From assembly GCA_022829145.1 (NCBI GenBank), contig CM040761.1:16550245-16614244 (forward strand): a DNA stretch of 64,000 nucleotides, read 5' to 3'. The stretch is from Albula goreensis. Lineage: Eukaryota > Chordata > Actinopteri > Albuliformes > Albulidae. Shown piece after piece: positions 24,630-37,179 of the stretch (position 1 is its first letter; every line of letters starts with the position of its first letter). Under the pieces are notes generated by a model that saw nothing but the letters and a program-made list of their open reading frames with translations, did not search any database and was not told where the DNA came from. The position numbers and the translations under genes were made by a program.

Positions 24630-27050
24630 GATATTAACCCAGCCTTGTGTTATTAAGTATATAATCACCAGTTCAACACTTTAATCCTATTATATACCCT
24701 GCATTTACATCACAGTAACACTAGCAGGAATCTGGATCCAATTTAATAATCATTTGTGAAATTAAACTATTAGTGCTTCACTGATTACCATAGCCCTACA
24801 ACACGCACATTGTTAAATAGTGCTTTAAATGGTAGAGAGCTGTATTTAAACACATGAATGTTAAACAGTAAATGTTCATGAGAGCATGTTGAGACTTGGG
24901 GTAAGGAGAGAATTAATTAACCAGCTAGCACTTATGTCTCACCTGTACAATTACACTACAAGCATGTAGGCACTGTGTACATACATACATTGTGTAATGG
25001 TTCTAAAAACTGTAAAAAGCTGTATTTCAACATCTGAAGGCTAAATATTGAATGTCCATGATAGCATATCAACATTGTAAGAAAAAGAAGAGGGACTTAG
25101 CCAGCTCTTCTGTGCTGGTGTATCATTCATGATTGAGTGTGGAAGATGCAGTGGTCATGTGTTGGAAAAGATGAGACAAACCATATGTATGTTTTTTTTA
25201 AGAAGCAAAACACATACATACACACACTTAAAGTCATGCTCGTGCACATCCCAACACCCCTATAGCTTTAATTTTAATTTTAATTGCTTCATAAAATATA
25301 CATTACTATTCAACATCCCATGTGATCGTAGCAGTTTTATTAGCTTGGTCAAACATAATTACAGATTAGTGGCGCTGGGTGAGTTAATTATAGGTGGCAG
25401 CTGTTTGCGGAGCCTCTCTTAACAGGATGGATGATATCCACGCGTGGGTTCTGATTGCACAGTAAATGCACTCCTTTGTCTAGACGAGCTGTGGGATGTC
25501 CCTCTAATTTTGTGTTTGAGAAGGGGCGGACACGGTGAAATATGGACTGGGTCAAGGCTGGGAGGTGGGGGGGCCATGGAGGTTGTGATGTAAACTCTGT
25601 TTTTGTTAGGCAACTTGAGTGTCATTGGCTTCTTGCTCACCATGAAGATATGAAGAAAGTGATATACGCCCAACCAATGGCAACAGATGATAAAGCAGAT
25701 TCACATCCATGGACGGATGGACGGATAGACAGATAGGCAGACAGACAGATAGATTGATAGCCAGTCAAATCATTGTAATTATATAACCTTGGAAACATTA
25801 CACTGATAGTGTACAAAAGACACAAAAAATACATTCTTAATATGGTCGGGTTAACTGTGGGTCAAACAACCTTTCATAGTTATGTGTCTTTCATGATTAT
25901 GGTCTCAGATGCACAAATCCACGGTCATGTAAGTCTGTCTCTTCCAACAATAGAGTCACATGCACAGAAAAGCACTTAATCAAAATGTTTTTCTCAGAAC
26001 AGAATATACCGAGAATCCAGGAAATGAGAAAAAATTAAATCACAGCCAAGAAATAAATAAGAACTTCAGATTGCACAAACAGTGGAAAAGATGTGCGTGT
26101 CTTTGATTCACCTCTGTGAGGCTCAAAGGACAGAGACATTTCATGACAGGGAGGAGTGCTAGATAGATTTTATATTTGCCTCTGTCATTTTTTCTTGCAT
26201 AAATTGGCTGGCAGACTGAAAAGACAATTCACATTCATACACACAGAGTCAATATGGCTCCTGTTTGACTCCTCTATTTGTGCGTGTTTGTGTGTGTGTG
26301 TGTGTGTGCGTGCGTGTGTGCATGTGTGCGTTTGTGTGTGTGTGTGTGTGGGAGTGCATGTGCCTGTTTATTTATTTTATAAAAATTGTAGTAACTGGTG
26401 TAGTAACTATAGTAGCTACCTAATGTGGTACACATCCTATGTGTCCAGAAGAACATTGGATTATGTTGGGAAATGCAAACTTGTCTAAGTTAAATTAAGC
26501 TAGGCTGACCATAGCTCAGTAAATGACTGTGTGCTTAATTAGAAAATATAGATACATTAATTAGGATTCAGTCCAACTAGGTAAAGTTTTAATGAATAAG
26601 AGCCTATGTATATTTTGAACGTGGTTTTATCAACTGTAACCACATCTCCCCAGGTGTCTAACTAGGCCCATTTCACATGCATACTTGTAGGCCCTGAAGA
26701 TGTGTTTTGGAGACAATGAAAAAACAAAAATCACACTATTCTAAATTTTCTTCATCTGATATCATTGCATGAAAGGATCCTGTTTTTTTCAGCAATGGCA
26801 AAGATAAAAAGTTTGTAAACATGTTCCATCAACTTTGTCAATCATTAAAGCCTCACGTGACCTTACTGCAACACTGTAAACATTTACCACCATGATTTGC
26901 TCGCTTGGTATAGATCTCCAATCCCACTCTTCACACCGAAGTCCGAATGTCTACATGAATTATCTCTCGGACCTCCCGAGACGTCTGTATAAGGTTGCAA
27001 AAAATCCTGAGGCAAATTAAATTCGGATCTGTAAATCACGGTTTAGACAG
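24630..27050. other. Intergenic, no gene seen
   Basis: The stretch is AT-rich. It contains a short GACG/GATA/GACA-type tetranucleotide patch at 25711-25760 and a GT-rich tract at 26282-26351. No coding sequence was recognised. Confidence 0.5.
26282..26351. repeat. Imperfect GT/GC microsatellite
   Basis: About 70 bases of GT runs interrupted by GCGTGCG and CATG units. Confidence 0.9.
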
Positions 27051-27513
27051 GATGTGCGAGTGAGACACCCACTGTCTTATTGAACTTGTACAAAATTTAC
27101 TGCCATGGTGCTTCGTACAGACGGTGACAGCAAGAACGAGCTGAAGAAGATGCTAGAGGACTTGTGATAAGTCGTTGGAGAGTATTTATTTATTTATTTG
27201 CACGTCTACAATTATATTTGACATGCTGGTAAACTTAAGCTTTTTGAGGAACAAGAATAAAATGCTTGGAAACCATTATGCAGCGGTGGATACATCGTAT
27301 ACCGTAGAGTATGACACCACGACAGGGATAACAGCACTGAAAATTAATACTGTTATTTGTATTCACGAAAAACCCGCTTCACGGCGGGCCTGTAAAACTG
27401 TGGAGTGGGAGAAAATTAGAGTGAAAAGATGACAAATGAAAACACGTAGCCCAAAGAACTCTGAGAAACGCATGACAGCTCAGACAGACGCTTGAGGACA
27501 AACAGACAGACAG

Positions 27514-27578
27514 ACACGCGCGTGCGCGCGCGCGAGAGAGAGAGAGAGGGCAGAGAGAGAGAGAGAGAGAGAGAGAGG
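27514..27578. repeat. Alternating CG/TG tract joined to a GA tract
   Basis: Bases 27514-27534 alternate strictly purine-pyrimidine and contain eight CpG steps. They run directly into (GA)n at 27534-27549 and 27552-27578. The first part is a classic Z-DNA-forming composition, the second a polypurine tract. Confidence 0.9.
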
Positions 27579-28199
27579 GAAGAAGACATCCGGACTATAT
27601 TGAATCATAAATAAGACCAACTCTGCCTCTCTAGAAAGTGTGAACAGAAATCAATATGACATGTAAACCGGGGGAATAATTTGTCTTTTGATTTGTATTT
27701 TGGAAGCATGGCGTGCGTCTCTGGACTTATGTCTGGCTTCCGTGGAGGATCCGGGTTTGAGTTATTACCTGATTATTTTCTCTGCCTATTCAGGGGGTAA
27801 CAGAATGAATGGCTTTGGAATTCATTAAATGCGTTTCGGGCGTTAAGGTGAGCGTGCATGGGGCTGAAGACAGTGATCCATGCTGATCCTTTCACACACC
27901 TGATGCGGTTATCGATTTATCGACCCAATTTATTATCCAAATACGAGGCGTAGACAGCATCCCATTTTCTCCCATGGCCATTGTATCATAGGCTGCCCCA
28001 GACTAATAAATACATTTTTTGTCTGTTGCAAGAGACAAGAGAATTAGTATGATCACCATAATGTGACATATTGCCAACGCCTCTTTAATGTCGTTCTTTG
28101 TGTGCTTGCAACGGACAACAGAATTAGCGCTATCTATTGCAGTGTAAATCTGACGTAAATATGATTATGCGCATTGTGGACAACCTGAATTGACTTTTT

Positions 28200-28812
28200 A
28201 TGATACGATTTCATGGCCTTCAGGGCATATGGATTATGGGGCGTTACAACACACATGCACAGATAATTTTGACGTACTGGATATTGGTCCATTATAATAC
28301 ACAATATAACAGGGTGTTTTTACTATAGAAGAGATTGTGCTATAAAACACAGTCCACCAACATGTTTTACTGCACTTGGAATTGCCTGGTTATGACACAC
28401 ATGACAATATGGCACACACCCGCCATCGAGGATGCACAATTAAATTCTGAGAACGTGTTTGCTGTGAGCCTGGATTCAGTCGCTATTAAACCGTAGCTGT
28501 GTGCATGGAGATGTCTGGTCTGGGTTCAGTCTCTGATTCCTGCCTGTGTGTGGACCAGATCCCTCTCAGTCACGGGCTACCTGTACCTCTCTGTCTCCTG
28601 TTGCCTCAGGAGTGAATGATGTGAGCTGACAGGGTCTGCAGCTGCTGACAATGTCATTACAGGCAGCTATCCCCCACCTGAGGATCACAAACAAGTGCAC
28701 ACATGTACACACACGCATACATGCACACACACACAGACTCACACACACATGCACACACACATACAAATCTGCACACACAAGCATATGCATGCATACTCAC
28801 ACACATACAGAT

Positions 28813-28851
<39 letters not shown>

Positions 28852-30180
28852 AACATGCAGATGCACACACACAAATACACACATTGACATACATAGACAA
28901 ATGCAGACACACACACACACACACACTCACATTTCACAGGCACACATCCCTCTCAGCCAGCCAACCTCTCCCCCTCCTACTCTCCAGAAATGAAAGATTC
29001 CCTTTCTTTGAAGACACCAATGAGGATTGGACACTCAGCCCAGCAAGTTACTTTGGCATAAACTTTGGCATTCTAGCCCACAGTGACAAGACTTTCCGAG
29101 TCTAAACTTGGAGGATGGGGGAACCTATCCAATTTAATAGCAGAACCTTCATCTTGTTTCTGAATCAGCACTAGCATCTCAGAAATTTCCAGCCTTCCCA
29201 TCCGTCCCAGCTTCTTCACCCCCTTCAAAAAATTATTATACTATGTTTACTTATATTCACAAAAATAGCAGCTTTGACATGGTACCATATGGACAGTATT
29301 TATGTGGTTTAGCCTGTCATATAACCCCATACATATGCATACATTATGTACATACACACATATATAGACATAAACATAAATATGCAGATATACATGTATG
29401 CACACAAACACATGTGCACAAATAAATGCATACGCTTCCATGCACACAAAAGCTCTGAGATGCACATACACCCACTCATAAACATGGGCATACACACGGT
29501 GTCAGTAGTGTGTTTCCTCTCTCATGCTCTCGCACAGAGGTCACACACGCGCCGACCCTCCTGTTCCACTGTCCAATGAAAGGCCTCGGCTCTGACGGGT
29601 GGCCGGGTCATGGAGCAGCATGCCATGTTGCCGTGACGATTACAGGCTGAGCATTTCCTTGTCTGGGGCTGAATCTACCGAGCATGCATGCCTCTTCTCA
29701 CACAAGGGACAAAAGGAACAGAAGATCTCTCTGTTTACACGTCTGAAGACAGTGTTTCACTCCACAAACATGCAGTCTGTCACAAGGGGAACAGCTTTGC
29801 CTGGATGCTGTCCACAAACTATTTTGCATTCATTGCTGTAATGGTTCTTTCACAGTGAAACATTCAGTATTTATTTGACTCTGAGTTAACTATGAGCACA
29901 GAAGAGATCACATACACTCTATTAGTGTAAAATTTACTCTATCAGAGTTGATTTAACACTGAATATTTTGTTGGGTTTCCCAACAATTTTCTGCCTTTAA
30001 AGCCAAGGATCAGTATATATAAGCATCATATGAGTAGCCCTATTTGTAAGGCTCATAAACATGCAGTACTATGTACGAGTTATGATTACGTGACAAGCAG
30101 CAATTCAAGGCAACTCAATGAACAATTGACCTACCTTATAACATAACAGCTAAGACTAGCTTACCCCTTAGCAACTAGTA
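28200..30180. other. Intergenic, CA-rich, no gene seen
   Basis: The stretch includes an imperfect CA array at about 28693-28925 and a looser CA/TA-rich patch at 29335-29495. A copy of a dispersed ACTCTnnnAGAGT-containing repeat lies at about 29915-29965 on the minus strand. No gene was recognised. Confidence 0.5.
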
Positions 30181-30189
30181 CACTTTACT

Positions 30190-30515
30190 TAGAAGTGCTC
30201 TTTGGCATTTAGCATACACATATTATTGTCTTATCAGGCAGAGAGGTGCTCCTTGGTATTTATGTGGTGTGCCCCACCAGAAGACCCCAGCTGTCTCAGC
30301 CTGATGGGACATATTGCCTAAATGCCAAAGAGTACCGCCATATTTGATATAGCAGTAACCTTTAGTGTTGTGTATAAATTCTTTAATAGAGCACACTCCT
30401 TCCAAATGGTACAAATGATAGAACAAAGCTTTTTGGCATGTAGTATGTGCTGTGTTATCAGATCAGATAGAGTGGTGATCCTTGGCATTTATGTTGTGTG
30501 TCCCATCAGATTGAG
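30190..30515. repeat. Cluster of direct and inverted copies of a 35-90 bp unit
   Basis: The unit reads roughly GTGCTCTTTGGCATTTA-, then 10-15 bases, then TGTCCCATCAG. Copies on the + strand start near 30194, 30244, 30424 and 30468. The first pair (30193-30280) is repeated as a block at 30424-30510. One inverted copy at 30302-30337 faces the copy at 30244-30280, making a stem of about 35 bases with a short spacer. It resembles a nested miniature inverted-repeat element. No coding sequence is present. Confidence 0.65.
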
Positions 30516-30519
30516 GAGA

Positions 30520-33470
30520 CAGCGGGAGTCTTCGCGTTGTCAGTGCTGGCCCTGGGCAGGGCACAGAGAGTCTCTGGTACTGTGCATCTTGTGCCATGCC
30601 TGCAGGTCGTTGGCTTGGCGAGGTGGGTTGTCACTTGCGCTTTGTTCACTCAGCCGGAGACGTACGTATTCATCAGGGCAGGGTGGGAGGGTACGGGGTC
30701 GGCTCTGTGTCAGCGCCAGCCAGCTATAGCATCACGTAGTGAGGAGCGGATGGAGAGGGGGTCCGCAACAGCTGGGCCAGTTGTGCAAGTGTTGCCACTA
30801 TCGTTAGAGGTGGCTATGTGTGTGAGTGGCAGAGAGAGACAGTGTGTGTGTGCGCATGTGTGTGTGTGCGGGAGGGAACGAGAGATGAGAGCATCTGTAT
30901 GTTTGAAAGTGAATTGATTTATGCATGAGTGTGCATGCAGACACGTATATTTTGACTGGTTTTTTAAAAATGTTTGCTAATGTTGCTCCATCTTTATGGT
31001 TAGGCGGAAAGTAGATGTGTAACACTATGCATAGAGAAAGGACTGTACTGGCTATTGGATACCATATGTATAGGCAAGCATAATCTCTGTGAATGGAAAA
31101 TGACACTTGAAATTATTATGAATTAATGGGAGAAAACGTACAACCAGAAAAAAAATAAACAAGTCAGCCAACTAGGTGACGATGAAACAAAGGGCATGAT
31201 TCCCCAGGCCGGTTTTCAGAGAGTCCCTGTAATAACACCACAGCTACAAGAATGACAGAAGAGAGGGAAAGGAAAAGGAAGAAGGGAAAGCTTATTACTG
31301 AAAAACAGATGGCCTTCATGCATACTGGGCCCTAGGGAGAGGAGCAGGGGGAGCTACTTTCCACACCCAATGTTATGAGAGCTGGGCAGGGCTGACCTGA
31401 GGGGGGGGTGGGCTTGGGAACAGGAGGAACCTCTAATGAAAATTTACCCTTCCGTTTAAAAGTCCGAGCTTTTTCATACAGAATATTCTCTAATTTCATG
31501 CACCTGCCATACCTCCAACGTATGATTTAATTGGAGACCAAACATAAAGGAATATAAGCCAAAAATTTCAATTCCTGATCACTGGTTATGGGGATGAAGA
31601 GTCAAGAACGTATAAATGAATGAGCCGAGGCAAAAAGCACTGGAATCTGCTTTGTGTGAATTTATGGGCCCTAACTAGCTTCTGGGCTGCTGTGATATAA
31701 CATGAGCTGAAGTGGACGAGAAGCTGTTTTCATAGCGCTTATGACGCCTAAATGAAACGCTGAATGCCTATTCAGTTCTCACCCTGAGGCTGGGGATTGC
31801 CGCGGAAACATTTCTAGCTCTCTGAGGGAAGTTGGAGTCATATCCAATGCATAAGACATAATGGGAACTGGTGTCTGACCATGAGTGTAGGAAGGTGTTT
31901 AAAATAAATTTGAGGATATATATATATGGTGGGATGGTGTAAGAGCATACTGTCAAAGCAGCATACACAAACAGGCACACATACATATTGAATGTAAAAC
32001 TAAACACACAAAAACACGTAAAGACCAAAGGCACCGAGAAACATGCATGTGCACGCATGCATGCACACATATATGCACATATAAACACACGCCTAAACAT
32101 GCAGTAAACATTCAGAAGCCAGGCAGTGAGTGTAAATGAAAGATTTGGGGTTCCATCCCGGTGCATTATGCGGCAGATGGTGTCCAGGCTGAGCCAGGGC
32201 CGAGCCTTCCCAGGAGTGCCCCCGACGGGGGCTCGCGGGGTGGGGGGGTGCACTGAGCAGCCCTCCCGCGTCCACTTCCAGATACATTTCCATCCTCATT
32301 TATTCAGCCCGGCCTCCCGTTCTTTCACTCTCACTCTCACTCTCTCTCTCTCACTGTCTTTCTCTTTCTCTCTCTCTCTCTCTCTCTCACTCCCTCTCTC
32401 TCTGTTGTTTGTTGTTTATGTGAGATCATCTGTGCATCGGGCGTCTCTCCTGCTCCCGGCTCTCCTGTGAGCTGGAACAGAAGCCGAGGCCTCCATCAGA
32501 ACCCCCAAGAGTCACGCCCAGGTGCACTGCTGGCCCCTGTCCCGCCTGGCACACGACCTCCTGGATCAGCTGGGTCTGCACCTGAGCACCGCCAGGGGGA
32601 GGGGGGGCTGTGACCCTGACTGGCCTGGAACAGAGAGAGGCAGCGGAGGGGGTGTGGGGTTGGGGGCCACAGGCAGAGAGAGGGAGGCTGGATGTGTGTT
32701 TCTCTCTCTCTCTCTCTCCTCTCTGCTCCACAGCCCTTTAATTACTCCGGTCGTTAGCAACAGTTATTGCGGTCGTGGGTTTTCCACGTTTTTTAGTGTT
32801 ATGGTGATGAGCGGTCGTTATGTTTATTGTCACCTTTGCTGTTTGGTTGATTACTTTTGCAGCTCACGGCGGAGCTCTAATGGGATTGATGTTTTTGAAT
32901 CCCGTCAAGAGATGGCGGCGGAGGAAGGGCGCTCATTTTGGCCGTTGCCATGTGTCAGGCGGTTCAGCAGCATCCTGTCGCGTGGCCCTCAGCAGCGGAC
33001 GCGCTCACGGCCCGAGGCACTGTCCAGCCTGCCCCATCCCAGTTTATTTTTAGCCACTTGGGTAAGTGAGATTTCTGACGGTTCCTGACGGCGCGTCATT
33101 ACGTGCTGCCCAGCAGGGGCTGCTGATTTGTTCCTGTCCGGCTCGATTTCGCCGCCGAGGTGTGACCGCCGCCCCAGGTGGGCGTTCCGCCGTGTGGATG
33201 GAGCCGCTGCTGCCTCGTCCCCTTCCGGGGCCAGACCTCAGGCCTGCAGAAACGTTGCTCCGCGTGTCAAAGCCACACCACAGCAACATGTTCCTGCGCA
33301 CTGATCACACAGCCAGATCTCCACTACATCAAATACGTCTGTGGGTTCCTCCGTGAAGCAAAATAATTAACATAATTTGCCAACTTTTAGTTTTACAAAC
33401 AGGTCCATCTGCCTGCCACAGTATCCTCATTGGTTCCTCATCCAGGATGAATTTGGGAAGAGGTAGGACT
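30520..33470. other. Intergenic, no gene seen
   Basis: The stretch holds GT-rich sequence near 30840-30870, a CT microsatellite at 32329-32403, a second CT run at 32699-32720, and a GC- and CpG-richer block at about 32740-33300. That block contains a strong splice donor GTAAGT at 33062. Open frames across it match no family I recognise. Confidence 0.45.
32329..32403. repeat. (CT)n microsatellite, interrupted
   Basis: About 75 bases of CT repeat with occasional CACT and TTTC interruptions. Confidence 0.9.
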
Positions 33471-33475
33471 CTGCC

Positions 33476-33605
33476 AAGTGGCTCATCTTGTTAAGACACT
33501 GCTCCAAAATGTGGATGCTCCTCACAGTCTGATATTGAATCCTGACCACTCAAGGGTCCACTATGGCTGGTAGCCCCACATAGTGCTTTAAATCTGGTGT
33601 TGTAT
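33476..33605 (+). mobile_element. Possible tRNA-derived SINE fragment
   Basis: TGGCTCATCTTG at 33479-33490 is close to a tRNA A-box. ATTGAATCCTGACCACT at 33534-33550 is a decayed B-box region about 50 bases downstream. The following CACTATGGCTGGTAGCCCCA resembles a SINE post-tRNA segment. Similarity to tRNA is weak, and the call rests on order and spacing. Confidence 0.35.
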
Positions 33606-34380
33606 TGTCATCGAACAAGGCCATAGTGAATTATTGAAGGGAAGAGGCTGTTGGTCGGCAGGACTGTCAGTGTCTCGCCGTGCGCCAGTGTCTTTCCCAG
33701 CCCGTTACAGAGCCACGCCCGTGTGGTGGTGGGACCCAGGTTTCCATGGGGCGAGACCCGCTTCATGCCAGCAGCACACCGGTCTCCTCCCACCAAGGGT
33801 CCCCGAGCCACATGATCAACTCCCCTGCCTGGGATGCGCCACATCCGGCCTGCACCTGGTGCCTGGCGCACCCCTTCCATACAGCCCTCCGCATGCCTGG
33901 CACATGCCCTTCTCGCCACGCCAAATCCATCATTTCACCTGTTGCTTGTGGGGGCACACTTACCGCTTCTTGCACAAAAATAATATCAAAACTCCTGAAA
34001 CTTCAAGTTCAGCCACTGGTTATAAAGTAGAGGCTTGCATACATCCATTCAAGCGATTCAAGCGAGCAACAAAAGCTATCATGTGATCCAACACAACACA
34101 AAATCTATTGCGCGGCTCCTTTTTAATTAACAGGATTGTACGCTGAGTGCAGTGTAATTCCCCCTCCACATTACAGCAACGTCTCACCAACGTTTCGAAT
34201 TACAGTGTAGAGAGGAACAGGCAGGGCTCATTGCCCTGGAGATGGGAGCACACTTAAAGAGGCTGCAGTGGCCGCTGTTATCACATTAGAAGCAAACCCC
34301 AAACATATTCCCTTTGCACTCGGCAGTGTGAAAAACACCTTTTATTTCAACCTAGGGAGCTTGAACCACTCTCATTATGG

Positions 34381-34384
<4 letters not shown>

Positions 34385-34425
<41 letters not shown>

Positions 34426-34682
34426 GGTGAATGTGTGATAGAGAGAGAGACTGTGTGTGTTTGGAGACTCATGGCAATATTTTTTATGTGAACGGCAGAC
34501 TCCTGGGAGTCGGTATGGAAACTGCCTGAAAAGAAAAATAATTTGTATGTTGATGCTAAACAGTGTTAGTGTTCTTTTTGAGAAGAGTATGTGTGTGTGT
34601 GTGTGTTTGCTTGTTTTTGTGTGACCTTGTGTCTATTATCTGTGATGACATATGCATATATGTATATATGAGGATTATATAC

Positions 34683-34724
<42 letters not shown>

Positions 34725-34817
34725 CTGAGAGTGTGTGTGAGTGAGAGCGAGAGAGAGAGAGAGAGAGAGAAAGAAACTGTGTGTGACAGAAACACTGTTT
34801 GTGTGTGACAGAGAGAG

Positions 34818-34870
<53 letters not shown>
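34385..34870. repeat. Composite GA/GT microsatellite array
   Basis: (GA)n lies at 34385-34418, GT runs at 34587-34607 and 34688-34712, GA at 34745-34770, and a perfect (GT)25 at 34821-34870. They are separated by unique or transitional sequence. All reading frames across it are low-complexity. Confidence 0.92.
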
Positions 34871-34871
<1 letters not shown>

Positions 34872-35066
34872 GAGCACTATATATGCCATGAGCCATGGGC
34901 ATGAATTGACAGCAGTGTGTGAGAGGACCTGTCCCTCAGAGAGGGGAGAAATCCTGGAGGCTTCTGTCCGACATAAACCTCACATCCCATCTCACTGACT
35001 GTCAGTTCCACTGGGAATGGGAAGGGCCCTTGAGGAGCCATCGAGGCCCTGCCTGCCTGTAGCCCT

Positions 35067-35166
35067 GCCTGGACAAAGAGCCGTCCAAAGCTCTGCCTGA
35101 CTGCCGCATGGCCTGGACAAAGAGCTGTCCCGGCTCTGCCTGACTGCCGCATGGCCTGGACAAAGG
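35067..35166 (+). repeat. 44-bp tandem repeat, about 2.4 copies
   Basis: GCCTGGACAAAGAG starts at 35067 and 35111, and GCCTGGACAAAG at 35154 (spacings 44 and 43). Between them CTCTGCCTGACTGCCGCATG is repeated exactly. The high identity of the second and third copies suggests recent duplication. Confidence 0.9.
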
Positions 35167-35278
35167 CACAGATGTTTGAAAACACTCTCCAGAGAGTGTG
35201 AGGCTGAGTGTGTCGGCTGGGGACAGGAGTAAGGAGGCAAATCAGCAATCAATTCCTTCTGTCTTAAACATGCATGGA

Positions 35279-35513
35279 AACACACACACACACACACACA
35301 TGCGCACACGTGCACGCACACACGTGCACGCACACAGGAAAGCAATAACAAATATGTACACTCACACACAGAAGCATGAAGACATATACACACAAATACA
35401 TACAAACAAATAATACTTTACACGTCCCCATATGTACACTCCCTGACACACACATACACACGCACATGCACTCACACATGCAAATACACACGCACACAGT
35501 GTTACACTCTATC

Positions 35514-35544
<31 letters not shown>

Positions 35545-35600
35545 TTATGCACACACGCGCACACATGCAGCACATAAATGCCCAGAGACACACATGCACA
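35279..35600. repeat. Imperfect CA-rich array
   Basis: CA runs with GTGCACGC, TACACA and ATGCAC variants, including a near-perfect CA stretch at about 35514-35540. Threonine/histidine and cysteine/valine frames are artefacts. Confidence 0.9.
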
Positions 35601-37089
35601 GACACTCACACACCCTCAAAGGCACTCGCACAATTGCCCGATCCTGCCCCAGGCATGTTTTTTTGTTTTGTTTTGTTTTGTGCTTTTGAATGAAGTGAGT
35701 CGTCTCCTCTCGGCCTCCCTCCCTGGTTCGCCAGCCGGGGAAACACACGGCCAGATGTCACCAAGCCCTTCAGGGACTTCATAACCAATCTGCTCCCTCA
35801 CCCCATTTCCACGAGAGCAGCACTGAGGGGAGCGGAAGCGAGGAGCTAACGCAAAACACAAATCCATTACCCTGCAGCCCACTAACCCTGTGAACAACAT
35901 ACAAACAGTCAATCCAACATACTTCTCTGATTCTCTCATGTATGGCTAATTTACGCCACGTCTGTATATTTTTTCCCACAAAGAATAAAATTCTGTCCCT
36001 CTGGATGACAGTGTAGAAAGATTCGATCTTCAGTTATTTATCGTCGAAAGAACATTCTTGCAAAATCCTGATTATTCATTGAGGGTTGCAAGTACTCCTT
36101 ATAAACTTGTGTTACAAGGACTGTGGCCAGCACCCAAGCAAAGAAACATCTCTTCAAAAGCGTAATCAGTCAAAAGGGCTTTTATCTTTTTAAGGACATA
36201 TGCTGTAATGAAAAGAAAGCGTTGCAAAGGACATGTTTGTGTGTCTCCAGCAAAATGAAAAAGATTCAAAGAAATATTTTCTAATGTAAAGTTTGGTTTC
36301 ATTGAACTGTATATGCACTTAAAGAGATTCAATTGATTGAGTCCTATCTAAGGGTCATCAAAACACTGTAATATGGCCACAGCCTCATGAAAGACTACCA
36401 AGAAAACTTTTTTTCAGAAAAAAACTATTGCAAATAACTTGCACAAGCCACAGAAACTGTGCTGTCGACTGACAGCTGTCATTTTACACAGTAACAAACC
36501 ATACAATGTAGCATTTTTCCCCAGATAAAAACATTTATTAAATGATTTAATAAAAAGTCTGTAATGTACTTTCCAAAACCAGTTATTCCGTTAGCTCCTG
36601 TTTGCAAGATATTTAAGCTGGGATCATCTTTTCAGAGTAAATATATGTGAACGCTTTACATTATTGAACCAGTGTACTCAACCTGAATACTCAAGTGTTG
36701 ATTTCTTAGCACTGCATTCAAGTGTTAAGTAATGGTGCAAATAGCACCAAAGCGGCTTTCCCATGTGTTATGTTTTAAAATTGTATAGTGCTAATTCAAA
36801 TCTGTAGCAGTGCGAAATGTTTGTACTCTCAACAGTGTGAATTATCTCTGTTCTTCCAATCTGATGAAGTCAGTGGTGAGACAGGCCTATAGGCAGGAAA
36901 AATGCACCGGGAAAAGTAACACTGAGAGAGAGAGACATGATAAACATAAACATTTTATAGCCATACAGCACTCTCTTGGTGTTCATCCAACTCCTGGCTA
37001 AAATCAGAAAGACACCTTTGCCACCAACAATTTTCATTATGTGTGTGACTGCCTGTATGCATGTGTGTTTATTGAATAAGTTTTGTGTG

Positions 37090-37091
<2 letters not shown>

Positions 37092-37177
<86 letters not shown>
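37092..37177. repeat. 86-base GT microsatellite
   Basis: An uninterrupted GT/TG repeat of 86 bases, intergenic. Confidence 0.98.
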
Positions 37178-37178
<1 letters not shown>

Positions 37179-37179
37179 C

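Larger units (their letters stand above)
33610..37090. other. Intergenic, repeat-rich, no gene seen
   Basis: The stretch holds a GC-rich block at 33650-33910 with overlapping frames of no recognised family. It also holds (GA)n at 34385-34418, a composite GT/GA array at 34587-34870, a 44-bp tandem repeat at 35067-35166 and an imperfect CA array at 35279-35600. A third copy of the dispersed AGTGTTGATTT-type repeat lies near 36690-36735. Confidence 0.5.

Noticed and set aside
25711-25760. GATA/GACA (Bkm-like) repeat linked historically to sex chromosomes
   Set aside because: Only about 50 bases and impure, far too short to carry that meaning.
32522-33088. 188-codon open frame, one of the longest in the window
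   Set aside because: GC-rich, no recognised domain, crosses a CT microsatellite and a splice donor. It is more likely chance openness in CpG-rich DNA.
33608-34086. Overlapping GC-rich frames on both strands
   Set aside because: All are open because of base composition; none shows a conserved domain or splice-consistent ends.
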